A stretch of 56,049 nucleotides of DNA from an uncultured Clostridia bacterium (lineage in GTDB: Bacteria > Bacillota > Clostridia > Saccharofermentanales > Saccharofermentanaceae): NCBI GenBank assembly GCA_937876985.1, contig CALEFT010000014.1:1-56049 (forward strand), in the 5' to 3' direction. Below the pieces are notes generated by a model, which worked only from the letters and a program-made list of their open reading frames with translations, did no database searches and had not been told where the DNA came from. Made by a program: the position numbers and the translations under genes. Of this stretch, positions 42,603 to 52,196 are shown piece after piece (position 1 is the stretch's first letter; every line of letters begins with the position of its first letter).

Positions 42603-43286
42603 TCAACCATTAAGTTTCATATTTACAAGAAAGCTTTCGTACTTGTTATAATTTTTATCAAATTCGATGGAAAGCATTTTGTTCGTAAACTTAAGTAGCT
42701 GCTCATTAGTAATTGAATCTACGCTGAACCTATATAGCTTATTAATTGGAGATGTCGACCAATACATAAGTGCTGCAATAGAAGCACCCGTCAGCTTATA
42801 TTTATTTGTCAAAATATCTTCTCCAGGTGCTTGCCCGTGAATCACCAGAATCCTCCAATTAAAAGCACTATATACAGACTTCATAACTTCAAGACTATTA
42901 GTGTTCTTATTAAGATTATAAAAAGTATAGATAGAAAGCTCATAAAGCTCCTGCTGTCCAACACCAGTAATTGCACAATCTATCAAAACTTCAGCAAAAT
43001 GCGAAGCAAATGTCATCGCCTCAAGAGACGATAAAATAGCATTATTTCCTTCTACAATAGAAAAATCCTTAAGATACAGCATTCCATGAGACTTCGTAAC
43101 AACAATGTCTACAACCATAAAAGGAATAGTAATCGCCCTAGATGCAGAATGACCACTTCTAGAACCCTTCACTACAATTCGAATTGACGCAAGCTCTCTA
43201 GTAAATACAGTAACAATAGTATCCTTGTCCTTGTATTCTTCTATCTTAAGAATGATTCCTCGAACCAAAATAGGATCACTTGCCAT
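42603..43286 (-). CDS. recO: DNA repair protein RecO
   Basis: A 227-residue protein. The N-terminal OB domain begins VRGIILKIEEYKDKDTIVTVFTRE, typical of RecO, and the remainder is helical. RecO mediates RecA loading on SSB-coated DNA. Four-Cys zinc motifs seen in many RecO proteins are absent here. Its ATG overlaps the stop of the ybeY-era fusion (TAATG). The position next to era is the usual Firmicutes order. Confidence 0.9.
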   Translation of the reverse strand: MASDPILVRGIILKIEEYKDKDTIVTVFTRELASIRIVVKGSRSGHSASRAITIPFMVVDIVVTKSHGMLYLKDFSIVEGNNAILSSLEAMTFASHFAEVLIDCAITGVGQQELYELSIYTFYNLNKNTNSLEVMKSVYSAFNWRILVIHGQAPGEDILTNKYKLTGASIAALMYWSTSPINKLYRFSVDSITNEQLLKFTNKMLSIEFDKNYNKYESFLVNMKLNG

Positions 43287-44833
43287 TAATCGTCTTCCTC
43301 TACTGTATAACCGTATGACTTCAAATATGAAGAATCATTCTTCCAGTCTTCTCTAACCTTTACGAAAAGCTCAAGATAAACCTTACAACCGCATAGTCTC
43401 TCGATTGATATTCTTGACTTTGTTCCGATGCGCTTAATCATTTGGCCATCCTTGCCAAGAATGATACCCTTGTGAGATTTTCTTTCTACAATAATAGATG
43501 CATGAATTACAACCATTTCTCTATCGTATTCATCCTTAGGATTTGGCTTATATTTCTCATCAAAGCTATCAATCACCACAGCTGTACCATGAGGAATCTC
43601 TTGATTTACATAGTGGAGAACTTGTTCTCTAATAAGCTCTGATACGATTTCTCTTTCAGTTTGATTGGTCATCATTTCAGTATCGAATAATCTAGGTCCA
43701 GCTGGAAGCAGTTCCTCAATTTTACTAATAAGAACTTCGACATTGTCACCAGTCTTCGCTGAAATTGGAATAATCTCTTCGAATTTAGCCAAACTTGAAT
43801 ATGCTGCAATAGTTGGAAGTAAACTCTCCTTAGAAATATCATCAGATTTATTAATAGCAAGAATTAGTTTCTTATTATTCTGCACCGCTAAATCAATAAG
43901 GTCCTTTTCTACCTGACCAGGAGTAGTAAATCTTCCATCAGTTAACATAAGAACTACATCAGCATTCTTTGCTCCCTTGAAAGAATTCTCTACCATAATT
44001 CTTGATAATTCAGACTTTGGCTTATGTACACCAGGAGTATCAACAAATACAAGCTGAGAATTCTCACCGTTATAGATAGACCTAATATTTGTTCTGGTGG
44101 TTTGTGGCTTATGAGATACAATTGCTACCTTCATTCCAGTAAGATAATTAAGTAATGTTGACTTACCAACATTGGGACGACCAATTATTGCAACAAAGCC
44201 AACATGCTCACAAGGACTACCAGCTTCATATACAATATTATTATCCATAGAAGAATTGTTTGTAAGTTTAATATCTTCGATATTATGATTTACAAATTCA
44301 ATCTCTTCATCAAATGCTAAACCAATATCGACCATTATCTTCTTCTGGAAATTAATCATTATTTTCTCATCTTCTTCATTCATGTGGTCGAAGCCTAATA
44401 AATGTAATACTGAATGAGCATATACAAATACTAATTCTCTTAGAAGAGAATGACCATAAGCTTCAGAATTCACTTTACAAACTGATGGACAAATCAATAC
44501 ATCTCCTAGATTGAGAATTCTTTCATCACCAATTATCTCGTAATCATAATTCATTAATGCATTTACCAATCTAGAATTATGCATCTCTAAGGATGGGAAG
44601 GATAAAACATCTGTTGCTTTGTCTATTCCACGATTTGTATTATTCTCTTCTCTTATCTCATCTTCATCTACAAAAAATACATTGATTTGAATGTTATTAA
44701 TTGTATCGTTGTCAAATGAAGCTAGTAAATTATTATCACGAATTGATTCAAGAACATTAGAAGCATTAGTTGTAAACTGCTCCATTATTTCTGTTGATAA
44801 TAAATTATTCTCGTCACAAATATTATTTCTCAT
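43286..44833 (-). CDS. YbeY-Era fusion protein
   Basis: A 515-residue fusion. Residues about 1-165 are YbeY, with the metal-binding H-x3-H-x5-H as HSVLHLLGFDH (about 140-150). A linker of 30-40 residues follows. From about 210 comes the GTPase Era: G1 GRPNVGKST, G3 DTPG, G4 NKSD, then the C-terminal KH domain with IILGKDGQMIKRIG near 470. YbeY matures rRNA; Era binds the 16S 3' end, so fusion joins two ribosome-maturation partners. They are usually separate genes. I took the ATG at 44833, which overlaps the pgpH stop by 11 nt. Confidence 0.93.
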   Translation of the reverse strand: MRNNICDENNLLSTEIMEQFTTNASNVLESIRDNNLLASFDNDTINNIQINVFFVDEDEIREENNTNRGIDKATDVLSFPSLEMHNSRLVNALMNYDYEIIGDERILNLGDVLICPSVCKVNSEAYGHSLLRELVFVYAHSVLHLLGFDHMNEEDEKIMINFQKKIMVDIGLAFDEEIEFVNHNIEDIKLTNNSSMDNNIVYEAGSPCEHVGFVAIIGRPNVGKSTLLNYLTGMKVAIVSHKPQTTRTNIRSIYNGENSQLVFVDTPGVHKPKSELSRIMVENSFKGAKNADVVLMLTDGRFTTPGQVEKDLIDLAVQNNKKLILAINKSDDISKESLLPTIAAYSSLAKFEEIIPISAKTGDNVEVLISKIEELLPAGPRLFDTEMMTNQTEREIVSELIREQVLHYVNQEIPHGTAVVIDSFDEKYKPNPKDEYDREMVVIHASIIVERKSHKGIILGKDGQMIKRIGTKSRISIERLCGCKVYLELFVKVREDWKNDSSYLKSYGYTVEEDD

Positions 44834-47120
44834 CTGGGTATTTAATCCTTTCATGATACTGACCAGTATATACATTCATAAAAGCTTTAATAATTTTCTC
44901 CAAATCCTCGAAGGACAGACCTGAATTTACAAGCTGATCTTGTTCTATCTTTTGCTTGATTAATGTACGAATTAGTGCTTCTACCTTGTTAAGATCTGTT
45001 GTATTAAGTGACTTAATAGCCGCCTCAGAAGTATCAGCAATCATAACAATTGCAGATTCCTTTGATTGTGGAATTCTTCCTTTGTAACAGAAATCTTTAA
45101 CGGAAGGCTCTGGCTCTCCACTGTTACGAGCATTCTCGCATGCTTTAATATAGAAATATTTTGGATATGTAGTTCCATGATGCTCGTAAATTATATCGAT
45201 AATGTTTTGTGGCAATCTATGCTTCTTTGCTAGACGCACACCATCTTCAATATGAGCAGTAATAATGGACGTACTTTCGAATGGAGTTAATACACTGTGT
45301 GGATTGTAATCAGTCTGATTCTCAGTAAAGTATAGTGGATTAGTTAGCTTACCAACATCATGATAATAAGAAGCAACTTTACAAAGAAGCGGATCTGCTC
45401 CAACAGCTTCTGCAGCAGCATCTGATAGATTTGCTACCATCATTGAATGTTGAGATGTTCCTGGAGCCTCAATGAAAATTTGCTTAAGAAGAGGATGTGC
45501 TGGCTGGGATAGATTTATTAACTTGATTGGAGAAACAGCGTTAGATAACAATTCAAAAATTGGAATAAGACCAATAGCTGTAACAAGTGAAATAGATGTA
45601 GAGAATAATGTCCAAGTTAACGAATCGATATACTCATTTTGAGTAGCGCCATTCAAGAAATTGAATATCGCTGAAGTAACACAAACAGATAGAATAGTAA
45701 GTATAATCAATGAAGCTGTGTTTTGTTTTGTTGATTTTCGACCAGCAAGAAGCGCACAAGTAGAAATTCCAATGAATGAAACAATGATTAGCTCTGTATC
45801 GAATCCATATACTGGCATAAGGAATAGCATACAAATCAAAGATAGAATTATGCTTCTAGATGCACTTAAATATGTGGCAGCAATGTATGTGAAGAATAAT
45901 ACAAAACATGCAAGAGGCGAGATATCTGATGCATAAACTGAGACGAAAATCGGAATCAAGAATACTACACAAAGTGATACATACATTCTATGGTTATTCT
46001 TGTAAGTAAACGAAATACCGTTAAGATAGATAAGAGCTACAGCCATTATCAAGGCAACGTACAAAACAACTCTAATTATAAGAATATAGTCATAGCTATT
46101 ACCAGAAATTAGCTCTAGGTCAGATAGAATCTGATATGTATGTTCGGATATTACATCACCAGAACTTACAATACGAGTTCCCTTCTCTATTTCGATTGGA
46201 TTATCTATTGCAATATTATAAGCATTCTGTGCAGCTTGATTTGTAGCTTCCATATCAAACACAGAATTAGAAACAAGCAGTTGATTTAAGCAGTTTGAAA
46301 TTACTGGATTATAAACGCTATAAGAAGAGTTTTCTCCAACAAGAGAAAGAATCTGATTATCAATTAGCATCGGAATAGTAGACTCATCAATTGCATTCAT
46401 AAGAATGATTTCTGCAATGGATGTTGTCTTGTCTTGAATATAATTGATTGTTGTATTAGGAAGAGAAAGCAAATAAATAGCTTCTTCCTCTGTCATATCA
46501 ATGTTAAGAAGTGTCTTCATATTCTCAATGAATAATTCAACTACAGGAGCAGTATCCTCAATTGGCGTACCATAATCATCGAGCATCATTGCCTTCGATT
46601 GATAGATGATATTGAAATAATTCTCTACATTCTCAATGCATTGATTTGAAATAGACTCGGATCTTATAAAAATTGGTTCTACCGAATTTTTGGCAATAAT
46701 AGCAAGATGCTCTGTCTCATAATTATCTATTACATTACGCTGAGCATAAATATCATTAACTGCAATAGAGCCAACGTTAAGATTGTACTTAACAGGTCTA
46801 TATCCGATAAACACGAGAATAATAATTACTAGAGCCATTAGAACTGCAAGTAGAATATAAAATGTCTTTGAAACAAATTTGTTGGAATGCTTTGATTCTT
46901 TCTTATTGGCATTTCCTACATATGCTTCAAAATTCATATCCTTCGAAGTGTTCTTAGAGGCTTCTTTCTTATTTGAAATATCATTAAACTCAAGAGATTC
47001 CTTATCTGTTGGAATATTCTCTTGCGAATTATTCTCATTTGTAGAAGTTTCAATTTGATTAGATTCAATATCTTCACTATACATCAAATCAATATCGTTT
47101 GTATCTTGATTCTTCTTCAT
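44823..47120 (-). CDS. pgpH: HDIG/7TM-HD phosphodiesterase (PgpH type)
   Basis: A 765-residue membrane protein. A cytosolic N-terminal Asn/Glu-rich segment (1-75) leads to one helix, an extracellular domain (about 100-335), seven membrane helices (about 340-510), and a C-terminal HD domain. That domain has HSMMVANLSDAA, YYHDVGKL, EHHGTTY and IADTSEAA with the expected metal ligands. In Listeria PgpH degrades c-di-AMP. It lies between phoH and ybeY-era, as in other Firmicutes. The acidic N-terminal extension is longer than in typical homologs. Confidence 0.92.
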   Translation of the reverse strand: MKKNQDTNDIDLMYSEDIESNQIETSTNENNSQENIPTDKESLEFNDISNKKEASKNTSKDMNFEAYVGNANKKESKHSNKFVSKTFYILLAVLMALVIIILVFIGYRPVKYNLNVGSIAVNDIYAQRNVIDNYETEHLAIIAKNSVEPIFIRSESISNQCIENVENYFNIIYQSKAMMLDDYGTPIEDTAPVVELFIENMKTLLNIDMTEEEAIYLLSLPNTTINYIQDKTTSIAEIILMNAIDESTIPMLIDNQILSLVGENSSYSVYNPVISNCLNQLLVSNSVFDMEATNQAAQNAYNIAIDNPIEIEKGTRIVSSGDVISEHTYQILSDLELISGNSYDYILIIRVVLYVALIMAVALIYLNGISFTYKNNHRMYVSLCVVFLIPIFVSVYASDISPLACFVLFFTYIAATYLSASRSIILSLICMLFLMPVYGFDTELIIVSFIGISTCALLAGRKSTKQNTASLIILTILSVCVTSAIFNFLNGATQNEYIDSLTWTLFSTSISLVTAIGLIPIFELLSNAVSPIKLINLSQPAHPLLKQIFIEAPGTSQHSMMVANLSDAAAEAVGADPLLCKVASYYHDVGKLTNPLYFTENQTDYNPHSVLTPFESTSIITAHIEDGVRLAKKHRLPQNIIDIIYEHHGTTYPKYFYIKACENARNSGEPEPSVKDFCYKGRIPQSKESAIVMIADTSEAAIKSLNTTDLNKVEALIRTLIKQKIEQDQLVNSGLSFEDLEKIIKAFMNVYTGQYHERIKYPDEK

Positions 47121-47132
47121 AGGATTTCCTCC

Positions 47133-48065
47133 TTAATTAGATTCCTTCTTTGCATAAGCGTTTACAATCTTTTGTACCAAAGGATTACGCACAATGTCTG
47201 TCTCGTTGAGACTTACAATCGAAATCCCTTCAATTCCATTCAAAACCTTCATACAATCATAAAGTCCACTAGTCGTGCCCTTAGGCAAATCAATCTGAGT
47301 AAAATCTCCACATACAAGCGCCTTGGAATTCATTCCAAGTCTAGTAAGAAACATCTTCATTTGCTCAACAGTAGTATTCTGAGCCTCATCAAGCAAAATA
47401 TAAGCATCGTCAAGATTTCTGCCTCGCATAAAGGCAAGCGGAGTAACTTCAATTAAGCCCTTCTCGTAATACTTTTCGAAAAGCTCGCGCCCCATTAAAG
47501 CTTCAAGAGCATCATAAATTGGTCTCATATATGGATTGACCTTCTCTTCAATATCTCCTGGTAAAAAGCCGAGCTTCTCGCCTGCCTCTACTGCTGGTCT
47601 AGCAAGAATAATCTTGGAGACTTCTCTATTCTTAAAGGCCTTAACAGCCATTGCAACACCAAGGAAGGTTTTACCAGAGCCTGCTGGACCACTACAAATA
47701 ACTAGCTCGCTTCGCTTCATTGCATCAATATAATAGCTCTGTCCAAGTGTCTTTGGTCGAATTGGTCTACCTGAGAAAGTCGTGAAGAATACCTCATCTC
47801 GCATCTTCATGAAATCAGCAAGCTTTCCTTCCTTCTCAAGATTTATGCAATAATCAACAAGCCTCATATCAATTTCACCACGTGTAGATAAAACTGATAA
47901 TGCGTTAAGCGTATCTTTGGCTCTAAGAATCGAGAGCGCCTTGTCAGAATTAATAGTTGCAGAACAACCATCTGTATCAATGTCGACACAGAATGCTTCA
48001 GCAACTCTCTTAACCAAGTTATCAAACAATGCTTCGCTATTAAGATTTTGTACCGTTTCTTGCAT
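47133..48065 (-). CDS. phoH: PhoH family P-loop ATPase
   Basis: A 310-residue protein. Walker A is GPAGSGKTFLG (about 130-140), Walker B YILLDEAQNT (about 220), and the surrounding RPAVEAGEKLGFLPGD and TRLGMNSKALVCGDFTQIDLP blocks are typical of PhoH/YbeZ. It has a short N-terminal region with no KH or PIN domain. The family is linked to RNA metabolism and works near YbeY; here it shares an operon with the ybeY-era fusion. The pgpH start follows the stop by 12 nt. Confidence 0.94.
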   Translation of the reverse strand: MQETVQNLNSEALFDNLVKRVAEAFCVDIDTDGCSATINSDKALSILRAKDTLNALSVLSTRGEIDMRLVDYCINLEKEGKLADFMKMRDEVFFTTFSGRPIRPKTLGQSYYIDAMKRSELVICSGPAGSGKTFLGVAMAVKAFKNREVSKIILARPAVEAGEKLGFLPGDIEEKVNPYMRPIYDALEALMGRELFEKYYEKGLIEVTPLAFMRGRNLDDAYILLDEAQNTTVEQMKMFLTRLGMNSKALVCGDFTQIDLPKGTTSGLYDCMKVLNGIEGISIVSLNETDIVRNPLVQKIVNAYAKKESN

Positions 48066-48069
48066 CTAA

Positions 48070-48984
48070 TTACTCCCTAATCTCATCTAATGTAGATAAA
48101 ACATCCTCATAGTATTTTGGTAGTGGTGCTTCAAAATATATTCTCTCACCTGTTCTTGGATGTATAAATTCAATTGAACAACTATGTAGTGCCTGTCCTT
48201 CAAGACCATATGTTTTCTTACGAGAAGAATAAAGCGGATCTCCAAGTGGAGGATGACCAATATATGTCATATGTGCTCTAATCTGATGCGTTCTACCAGT
48301 CTCAAGCTGAAGAAGCAAATCTGTAACGCCAACATATCTCTTCACTACTTCAAAGTGAGTAATCGAAGGCTTACCGTCTTCGCAAACAGTCATCTTTCTT
48401 CTATCATTATTAGCTCTTCCGATAGGAGCATCAATTGTTCCAATATTAGGACCAACAGTGCCGTGAACCAAGCAACGATAGCGACGAATAATATCATGAT
48501 TTGAAAGCATATTTGCTAGAGCCTGGTGTGTCTCATTATTCTTAGCTGCTACCATAAGACCAGATGTGTCCTTATCAATTCTGTGAACAATACCAGGTCT
48601 TATTACACCATTAATGTCAGATAGCTTTCCTTCGCAGTGATATAACAAAGCATTTACAAGAGTATCATTGTAATGACCACAAGCTGGGTGAACTACCATG
48701 CCCTGCTCTTTATTAATAATGATAAGGTCATCATCCTCATAAACGATATCGATAGGAATATTCTGTGGAAGAGTTTCAGTTGGAACTGGATCAGGAATAT
48801 CGACAGTAATAACGTCGCCCTTTTGTACCTTGTAGCTTGCTTTAATTTTCTTCGCACCAGAACAAGTGATATTTCCATTATCCATCAAAGTAGCTACATA
48901 TGAACGAGAAATATCTTCTAAGTTTGTTGATATATAAGCATCTAGTCTCATGCCAGATTCTTCTACAATCAATTCTTCTATCAT
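48070..48984 (-). CDS. rluD: RluA/RluD family rRNA pseudouridine synthase
   Basis: A 304-residue enzyme. An N-terminal S4 domain (about 12-70; RLDAYISTNLEDISRSYVATLMDNG) is followed by the catalytic core with GIVHRIDKDTSGLMVAAK (catalytic Asp near 140) and LETGRTHQIRAHMTYIGHPPLGD. These are the RluA/RluD signatures. It isomerises uridines in large-subunit rRNA; exact sites are inferred only. Its start overlaps the lspA stop codon. Confidence 0.92.
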   Translation of the reverse strand: MIEELIVEESGMRLDAYISTNLEDISRSYVATLMDNGNITCSGAKKIKASYKVQKGDVITVDIPDPVPTETLPQNIPIDIVYEDDDLIIINKEQGMVVHPACGHYNDTLVNALLYHCEGKLSDINGVIRPGIVHRIDKDTSGLMVAAKNNETHQALANMLSNHDIIRRYRCLVHGTVGPNIGTIDAPIGRANNDRRKMTVCEDGKPSITHFEVVKRYVGVTDLLLQLETGRTHQIRAHMTYIGHPPLGDPLYSSRKKTYGLEGQALHSCSIEFIHPRTGERIYFEAPLPKYYEDVLSTLDEIRE

Positions 48985-49619
48985 TACTTGTTCTCCTTTT
49001 TACTACCAATAACGTGATCAATTATCAAATCTGTATCCTTACTTCTGAATATAAAGTAGCCAATTATCATAAATGTACCTACAACAGCACACATATCAGC
49101 AAAATTGAATACAGGAAATGTATAAGAGCCAAAATCAAATCTTAAGAAATCTACAACATACTGAAGTCTAATACGGTCGATCATATTACCAATAGCTCCA
49201 CCTAACAAGGCAACAAGACCAATATTTACAAAATTACGCTTCAATGAAGATAATCTATAGATAATAAAACCAATTACTATGCTCATGATAATAGAAATTG
49301 CTGTTAGCATATATATTCCCCATGCTTTATCAGCGAACATGCTGAAAGCACTTCCAGTATTATGTGTACGATAAATATAGAAGAAATCTGGAATCACTTC
49401 GATAGAGTTATAAACTTCTAGCTTAGAAACAACAATAAGCTTAGTAATCTGATCAATTACAATAAGAAGAATGCAGACAAAATAACTAAGCAAACAATTA
49501 ATTGTTCTTCGTCTACCACTAATCAAAGAGATGCTATTAGTATCAGCATTAACATTAGCATTCTCGTTATCATTATTCAAAATAGTATTATTCTCATTAA
49601 TATTCTCGTTATTATTCAT
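48984..49619 (-). CDS. lspA: Lipoprotein signal peptidase II with Asn-rich N-terminal extension
   Basis: A 211-residue membrane aspartyl protease that removes lipoprotein signal peptides. The catalytic Asp are in GNMIDRIR and FNFADMCAVVG near residues 155 and 175. Four membrane helices are visible. Unlike the usual protein of about 160 residues, it starts with about 40 hydrophilic residues dominated by Asn, before helix 1 (NCLLSYFVCILLIVIDQITK). The ATG at 49619 with GAAGG 9 nt upstream is preferred over the GTG at 49625. It overlaps the end of ymdB by 8 nt. It matches the several lipoproteins in this window. Confidence 0.93.
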   Translation of the reverse strand: MNNNENINENNTILNNDNENANVNADTNSISLISGRRRTINCLLSYFVCILLIVIDQITKLIVVSKLEVYNSIEVIPDFFYIYRTHNTGSAFSMFADKAWGIYMLTAISIIMSIVIGFIIYRLSSLKRNFVNIGLVALLGGAIGNMIDRIRLQYVVDFLRFDFGSYTFPVFNFADMCAVVGTFMIIGYFIFRSKDTDLIIDHVIGSKKENK

Positions 49620-50394
49620 ATTCACAAAACCTTCTTATTGAATTAATCTTACCATTTTGCTCAATGTCGATAATCACTCCGGACATAAACGCTTCTCCAT
49701 CAGCAGCCTTATATGGAACATGAAGCTTATTTACAAGTCTATCTAGAGAAGTATCAATATCCATACCAAGGATAGAATTATAAGCACCTGTCATTCCTGC
49801 ATCTGAAATGTATGCAGTACCATTAGGTAGTATCTTCTCATCTGCTGTTTGAACATGTGTATGTGTTCCAACGACACAGTTTGCCTTACCATCTAAGTAG
49901 TATCCCATAGCCTGTTTCTCAGAAGAAGTTTCAGCATGGAAATCTACAAAAATAGCATCAACCTTATCTTCAGACTTAAGCTTATTAATCAAAGCATCCG
50001 CGGCAGTAAATGGGCTGTCACAAGAAATACCCATATTAATCTGCCCCATAGGATTAATAACACCGAGCTTAAAGTTATTCTTGTTAATTACATAGGAGTA
50101 ATTGCCATTCCAGGAAGAAGAAACATTCGATGGACAGATAACATAAGATAAATTCTTAGCATGTCTCATAAAATCCTTGTTCGAAAAGGAATGATTGCCA
50201 AGTGTAATCGCATCAACGCCCATATTGTGTAAATCTTCACAAAACTTAGCAGTAACACCAAGTCCACACGCAGAATTCTCTGCGTTTACAATACAGATAT
50301 CAATTTGATTAGATTGTAAGAAGGATGGCAGAATATTGCGAACAATTCTGCATCCTGAACTAGCAACAACATCTCCTACAAAACAAATCTTCAA
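49612..50394 (-). CDS. ymdB: YmdB family metallophosphoesterase
   Basis: About 260 residues of the TIGR00282 family, which includes B. subtilis YmdB, a cyclic-nucleotide phosphodiesterase affecting RNA turnover and multicellular behaviour. Metal motifs: GDVVASSG at the N-terminus, NAENSA, LGNHSFSNKDF, DFHAETSSEK and GTHTHVQTAD. I chose the TTG at 50394 because GTGGAGG lies 11 nt upstream and the protein then begins MKICFVGDVV, the family's usual start; a longer TTG start at 50424 is possible. It heads the lspA-rluD-phoH side of the cluster. Confidence 0.9.
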   Translation of the reverse strand: MKICFVGDVVASSGCRIVRNILPSFLQSNQIDICIVNAENSACGLGVTAKFCEDLHNMGVDAITLGNHSFSNKDFMRHAKNLSYVICPSNVSSSWNGNYSYVINKNNFKLGVINPMGQINMGISCDSPFTAADALINKLKSEDKVDAIFVDFHAETSSEKQAMGYYLDGKANCVVGTHTHVQTADEKILPNGTAYISDAGMTGAYNSILGMDIDTSLDRLVNKLHVPYKAADGEAFMSGVIIDIEQNGKINSIRRFCEYE

Positions 50395-50460
50395 TTGGCT
50401 ATAATCCTCCACTTTATAATTCAATACATTTTACCATATTTATTATAATAATTATATAAA

Positions 50461-51999
50461 TTAGAGGGTTACAATCTTGTTAGCAATTGTAGTCTTGAAC
50501 TTAACATCATGTTCTATGAACAGAATCGTCGGATCAAAATCCTTGACCACATCTTCCACCTGCACTCTCGAAAAGATATCAAGATAATTAAGTGGCTCGT
50601 CCCAAATGTAAATATGTGCTGGTGTAAGAAGGCTTTTTGCTATAAGAATCTTCTTTTTCTGTCCAGCAGAATAATCTTTGATATCTTTTAAGAAATCATC
50701 CTTTTCGAAGTCGAGCTTTATGAGAAGTGAACAAAATAAAGATTTGTCGATTCCGTATTCGTAGCAAAAATTCGTGATATCGCCTTTAAGATGAGAGGTA
50801 TCTTGAGAAATATATGAAATAATTAAGTCCTTTGTTATTTCACATTTGCCTTCGCTAATTAGTCTAGAGTAAGAGCTAGAAACCTCACTAACGCCAAGAC
50901 TACCTAGGATAAAATTAATCAGCGATGACTTACCTGTACCATTTCGTCCATCAATTGCTATTCTATCGCCTTCCTTGACTTCGAGTTTGAAATTAGTAAA
51001 AAGCGGATTTTCTGCGTCATTATATTTTAATGAAAAATCGTCAAAATACATTAGAACCTTTTTTGTAGGACGAAGCTTAGTAAGCTTAAGCTTCTCAATC
51101 TTCTCGATATCCTGCAAAAGATTCTCTTTACGCTCGATTTCACGATTGATTCGCTTCTCGATATTCATGCGCTGCGATTGGAGTTTCTTAGTTTTAGAAC
51201 CAATATAAGCTCTTGTTGATATATTTCTCTCATGTTCTTTAATCGGATCAAAGCCAATCTTACTGTTCTCGTTTTTGGTAGCCCATCTGTTAGTTTGCTC
51301 CGAAGCCTTTCTAAGCTTAGATATCTCTCCAAGGTGCTTCTTGTTCTCAGCGATAGCAAAAGCATCGTTTTTCTTCTTATTATCGTACCAACTGGTAAAA
51401 TTACCAGATTGCACCTCGATAGTCTTACGATTAAACACAAGTATGTGGTCAACAACGCCATCAAGCAAGTCTCTATCGTGCGATATCAGAATAAAGCCTT
51501 TCTTTGAAGCAAGATACTGCTTAACTACCTGTCTTGTCTCTTGGTCAAGATGATTTGTCGGCTCATCAATTAATAAAAATGCTTCGTCTATTGCGAAAAG
51601 CGTGGCAAGTAAAACCTTGGTTCGCTCTCCATGACTTAATGTATTATATGGTCGATACAAAACTTCTATATCAATATCAAGCTTATTAAGCTCTGCAAAT
51701 ATCTTCCATTCCTCAATATTAGAATCAATATCTTCATAAATTGATATAAATGGTTCATTTTGCTTATTAGTAGGAATATCGTAAGGAAAATACATCGTTC
51801 GAAGCTTTATATTGATATTTCCACAATACCCGGATAATTCCCCACTTAATAGTTTAAGAAGTGTCGTTTTACCTTTACCATTACGACCAATTAGTCCAAG
51901 CTTCCAGCTTGAATCAAGAATAAGATTTACGTCTTCGAAGACATTTTCGAAGGAGCCTTCGTATGAGAATGTTAAATTTGAAATTGTAATTTGTGACAT
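50461..51999 (-). CDS. Lsa/Vga-type ABC-F ATPase (candidate ribosome protection protein)
   Basis: A 512-residue ABC-F protein. The ATG at 51999 has GGAGGT 5 nt upstream. The N-half begins MSQITISNLTFSYEG with WKLGLIGRNGKGKTTLLKLL, very like Lsa and Vga proteins; the C-half has GRNGTGKSSLINFI and YSAGQKKKI. The first D-loop block is LLIDEPTNHLD and the second IWDEPLNYLD. The linker between halves is highly basic. Family members displace lincosamide, streptogramin A or pleuromutilin drugs from the ribosome, but this one has not been tested. It lies behind an attenuator-like leader. Confidence 0.86.
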   Translation of the reverse strand: MSQITISNLTFSYEGSFENVFEDVNLILDSSWKLGLIGRNGKGKTTLLKLLSGELSGYCGNINIKLRTMYFPYDIPTNKQNEPFISIYEDIDSNIEEWKIFAELNKLDIDIEVLYRPYNTLSHGERTKVLLATLFAIDEAFLLIDEPTNHLDQETRQVVKQYLASKKGFILISHDRDLLDGVVDHILVFNRKTIEVQSGNFTSWYDNKKKNDAFAIAENKKHLGEISKLRKASEQTNRWATKNENSKIGFDPIKEHERNISTRAYIGSKTKKLQSQRMNIEKRINREIERKENLLQDIEKIEKLKLTKLRPTKKVLMYFDDFSLKYNDAENPLFTNFKLEVKEGDRIAIDGRNGTGKSSLINFILGSLGVSEVSSSYSRLISEGKCEITKDLIISYISQDTSHLKGDITNFCYEYGIDKSLFCSLLIKLDFEKDDFLKDIKDYSAGQKKKILIAKSLLTPAHIYIWDEPLNYLDIFSRVQVEDVVKDFDPTILFIEHDVKFKTTIANKIVTL

Positions 52000-52049
52000 A
52001 ATACCTCCAAAACAATTGCCAAAAGTAACACATAAGAAAATCTCCATAC

Positions 52050-52175
52050 AAAAAGGAGAGTCATTCAATGAAGAATTACTTCTGGCATCACAAATATGAG
52101 CATTAGCTCAAGATCAAAGTCTAAAAATTTGTAATATCAGAATGTAATTATCTCTTCATTGGTATATGACTCTCC
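52050..52175 (-). promoter_or_regulatory. Attenuator-like leader of the ABC-F gene with a mini-ORF
   Basis: On the minus strand GGAGAGTCAT...CCAATGAAGA (arm at 52152-52175) pairs with TCTTCATTGAATGACTCTCC (52055-52074) and is followed by TTTTTG, a terminator with a loop of about 75 nt. The loop holds a further TGAGC/GCTCA hairpin. The 5' arm contains AAAGGAG and the three-codon ORF ATG AAG AGA TAA (52148-52159). Ribosome occupancy of that ORF would break the stem and allow readthrough, the logic of drug-induced attenuation. The AAAGGAG-to-ATG spacing, 12 nt, is long. Confidence 0.6.
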
Positions 52176-52196
52176 TTTGTAATTCAAAAATATTAA

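Noticed and set aside
50461..52068. A longer start for the Lsa-type ABC-F gene, adding 23 residues
   Set aside because: The added residues lie within the attenuator arm and lack a ribosome-binding site; GGAGGT sits 5 nt before the ATG at 51999.
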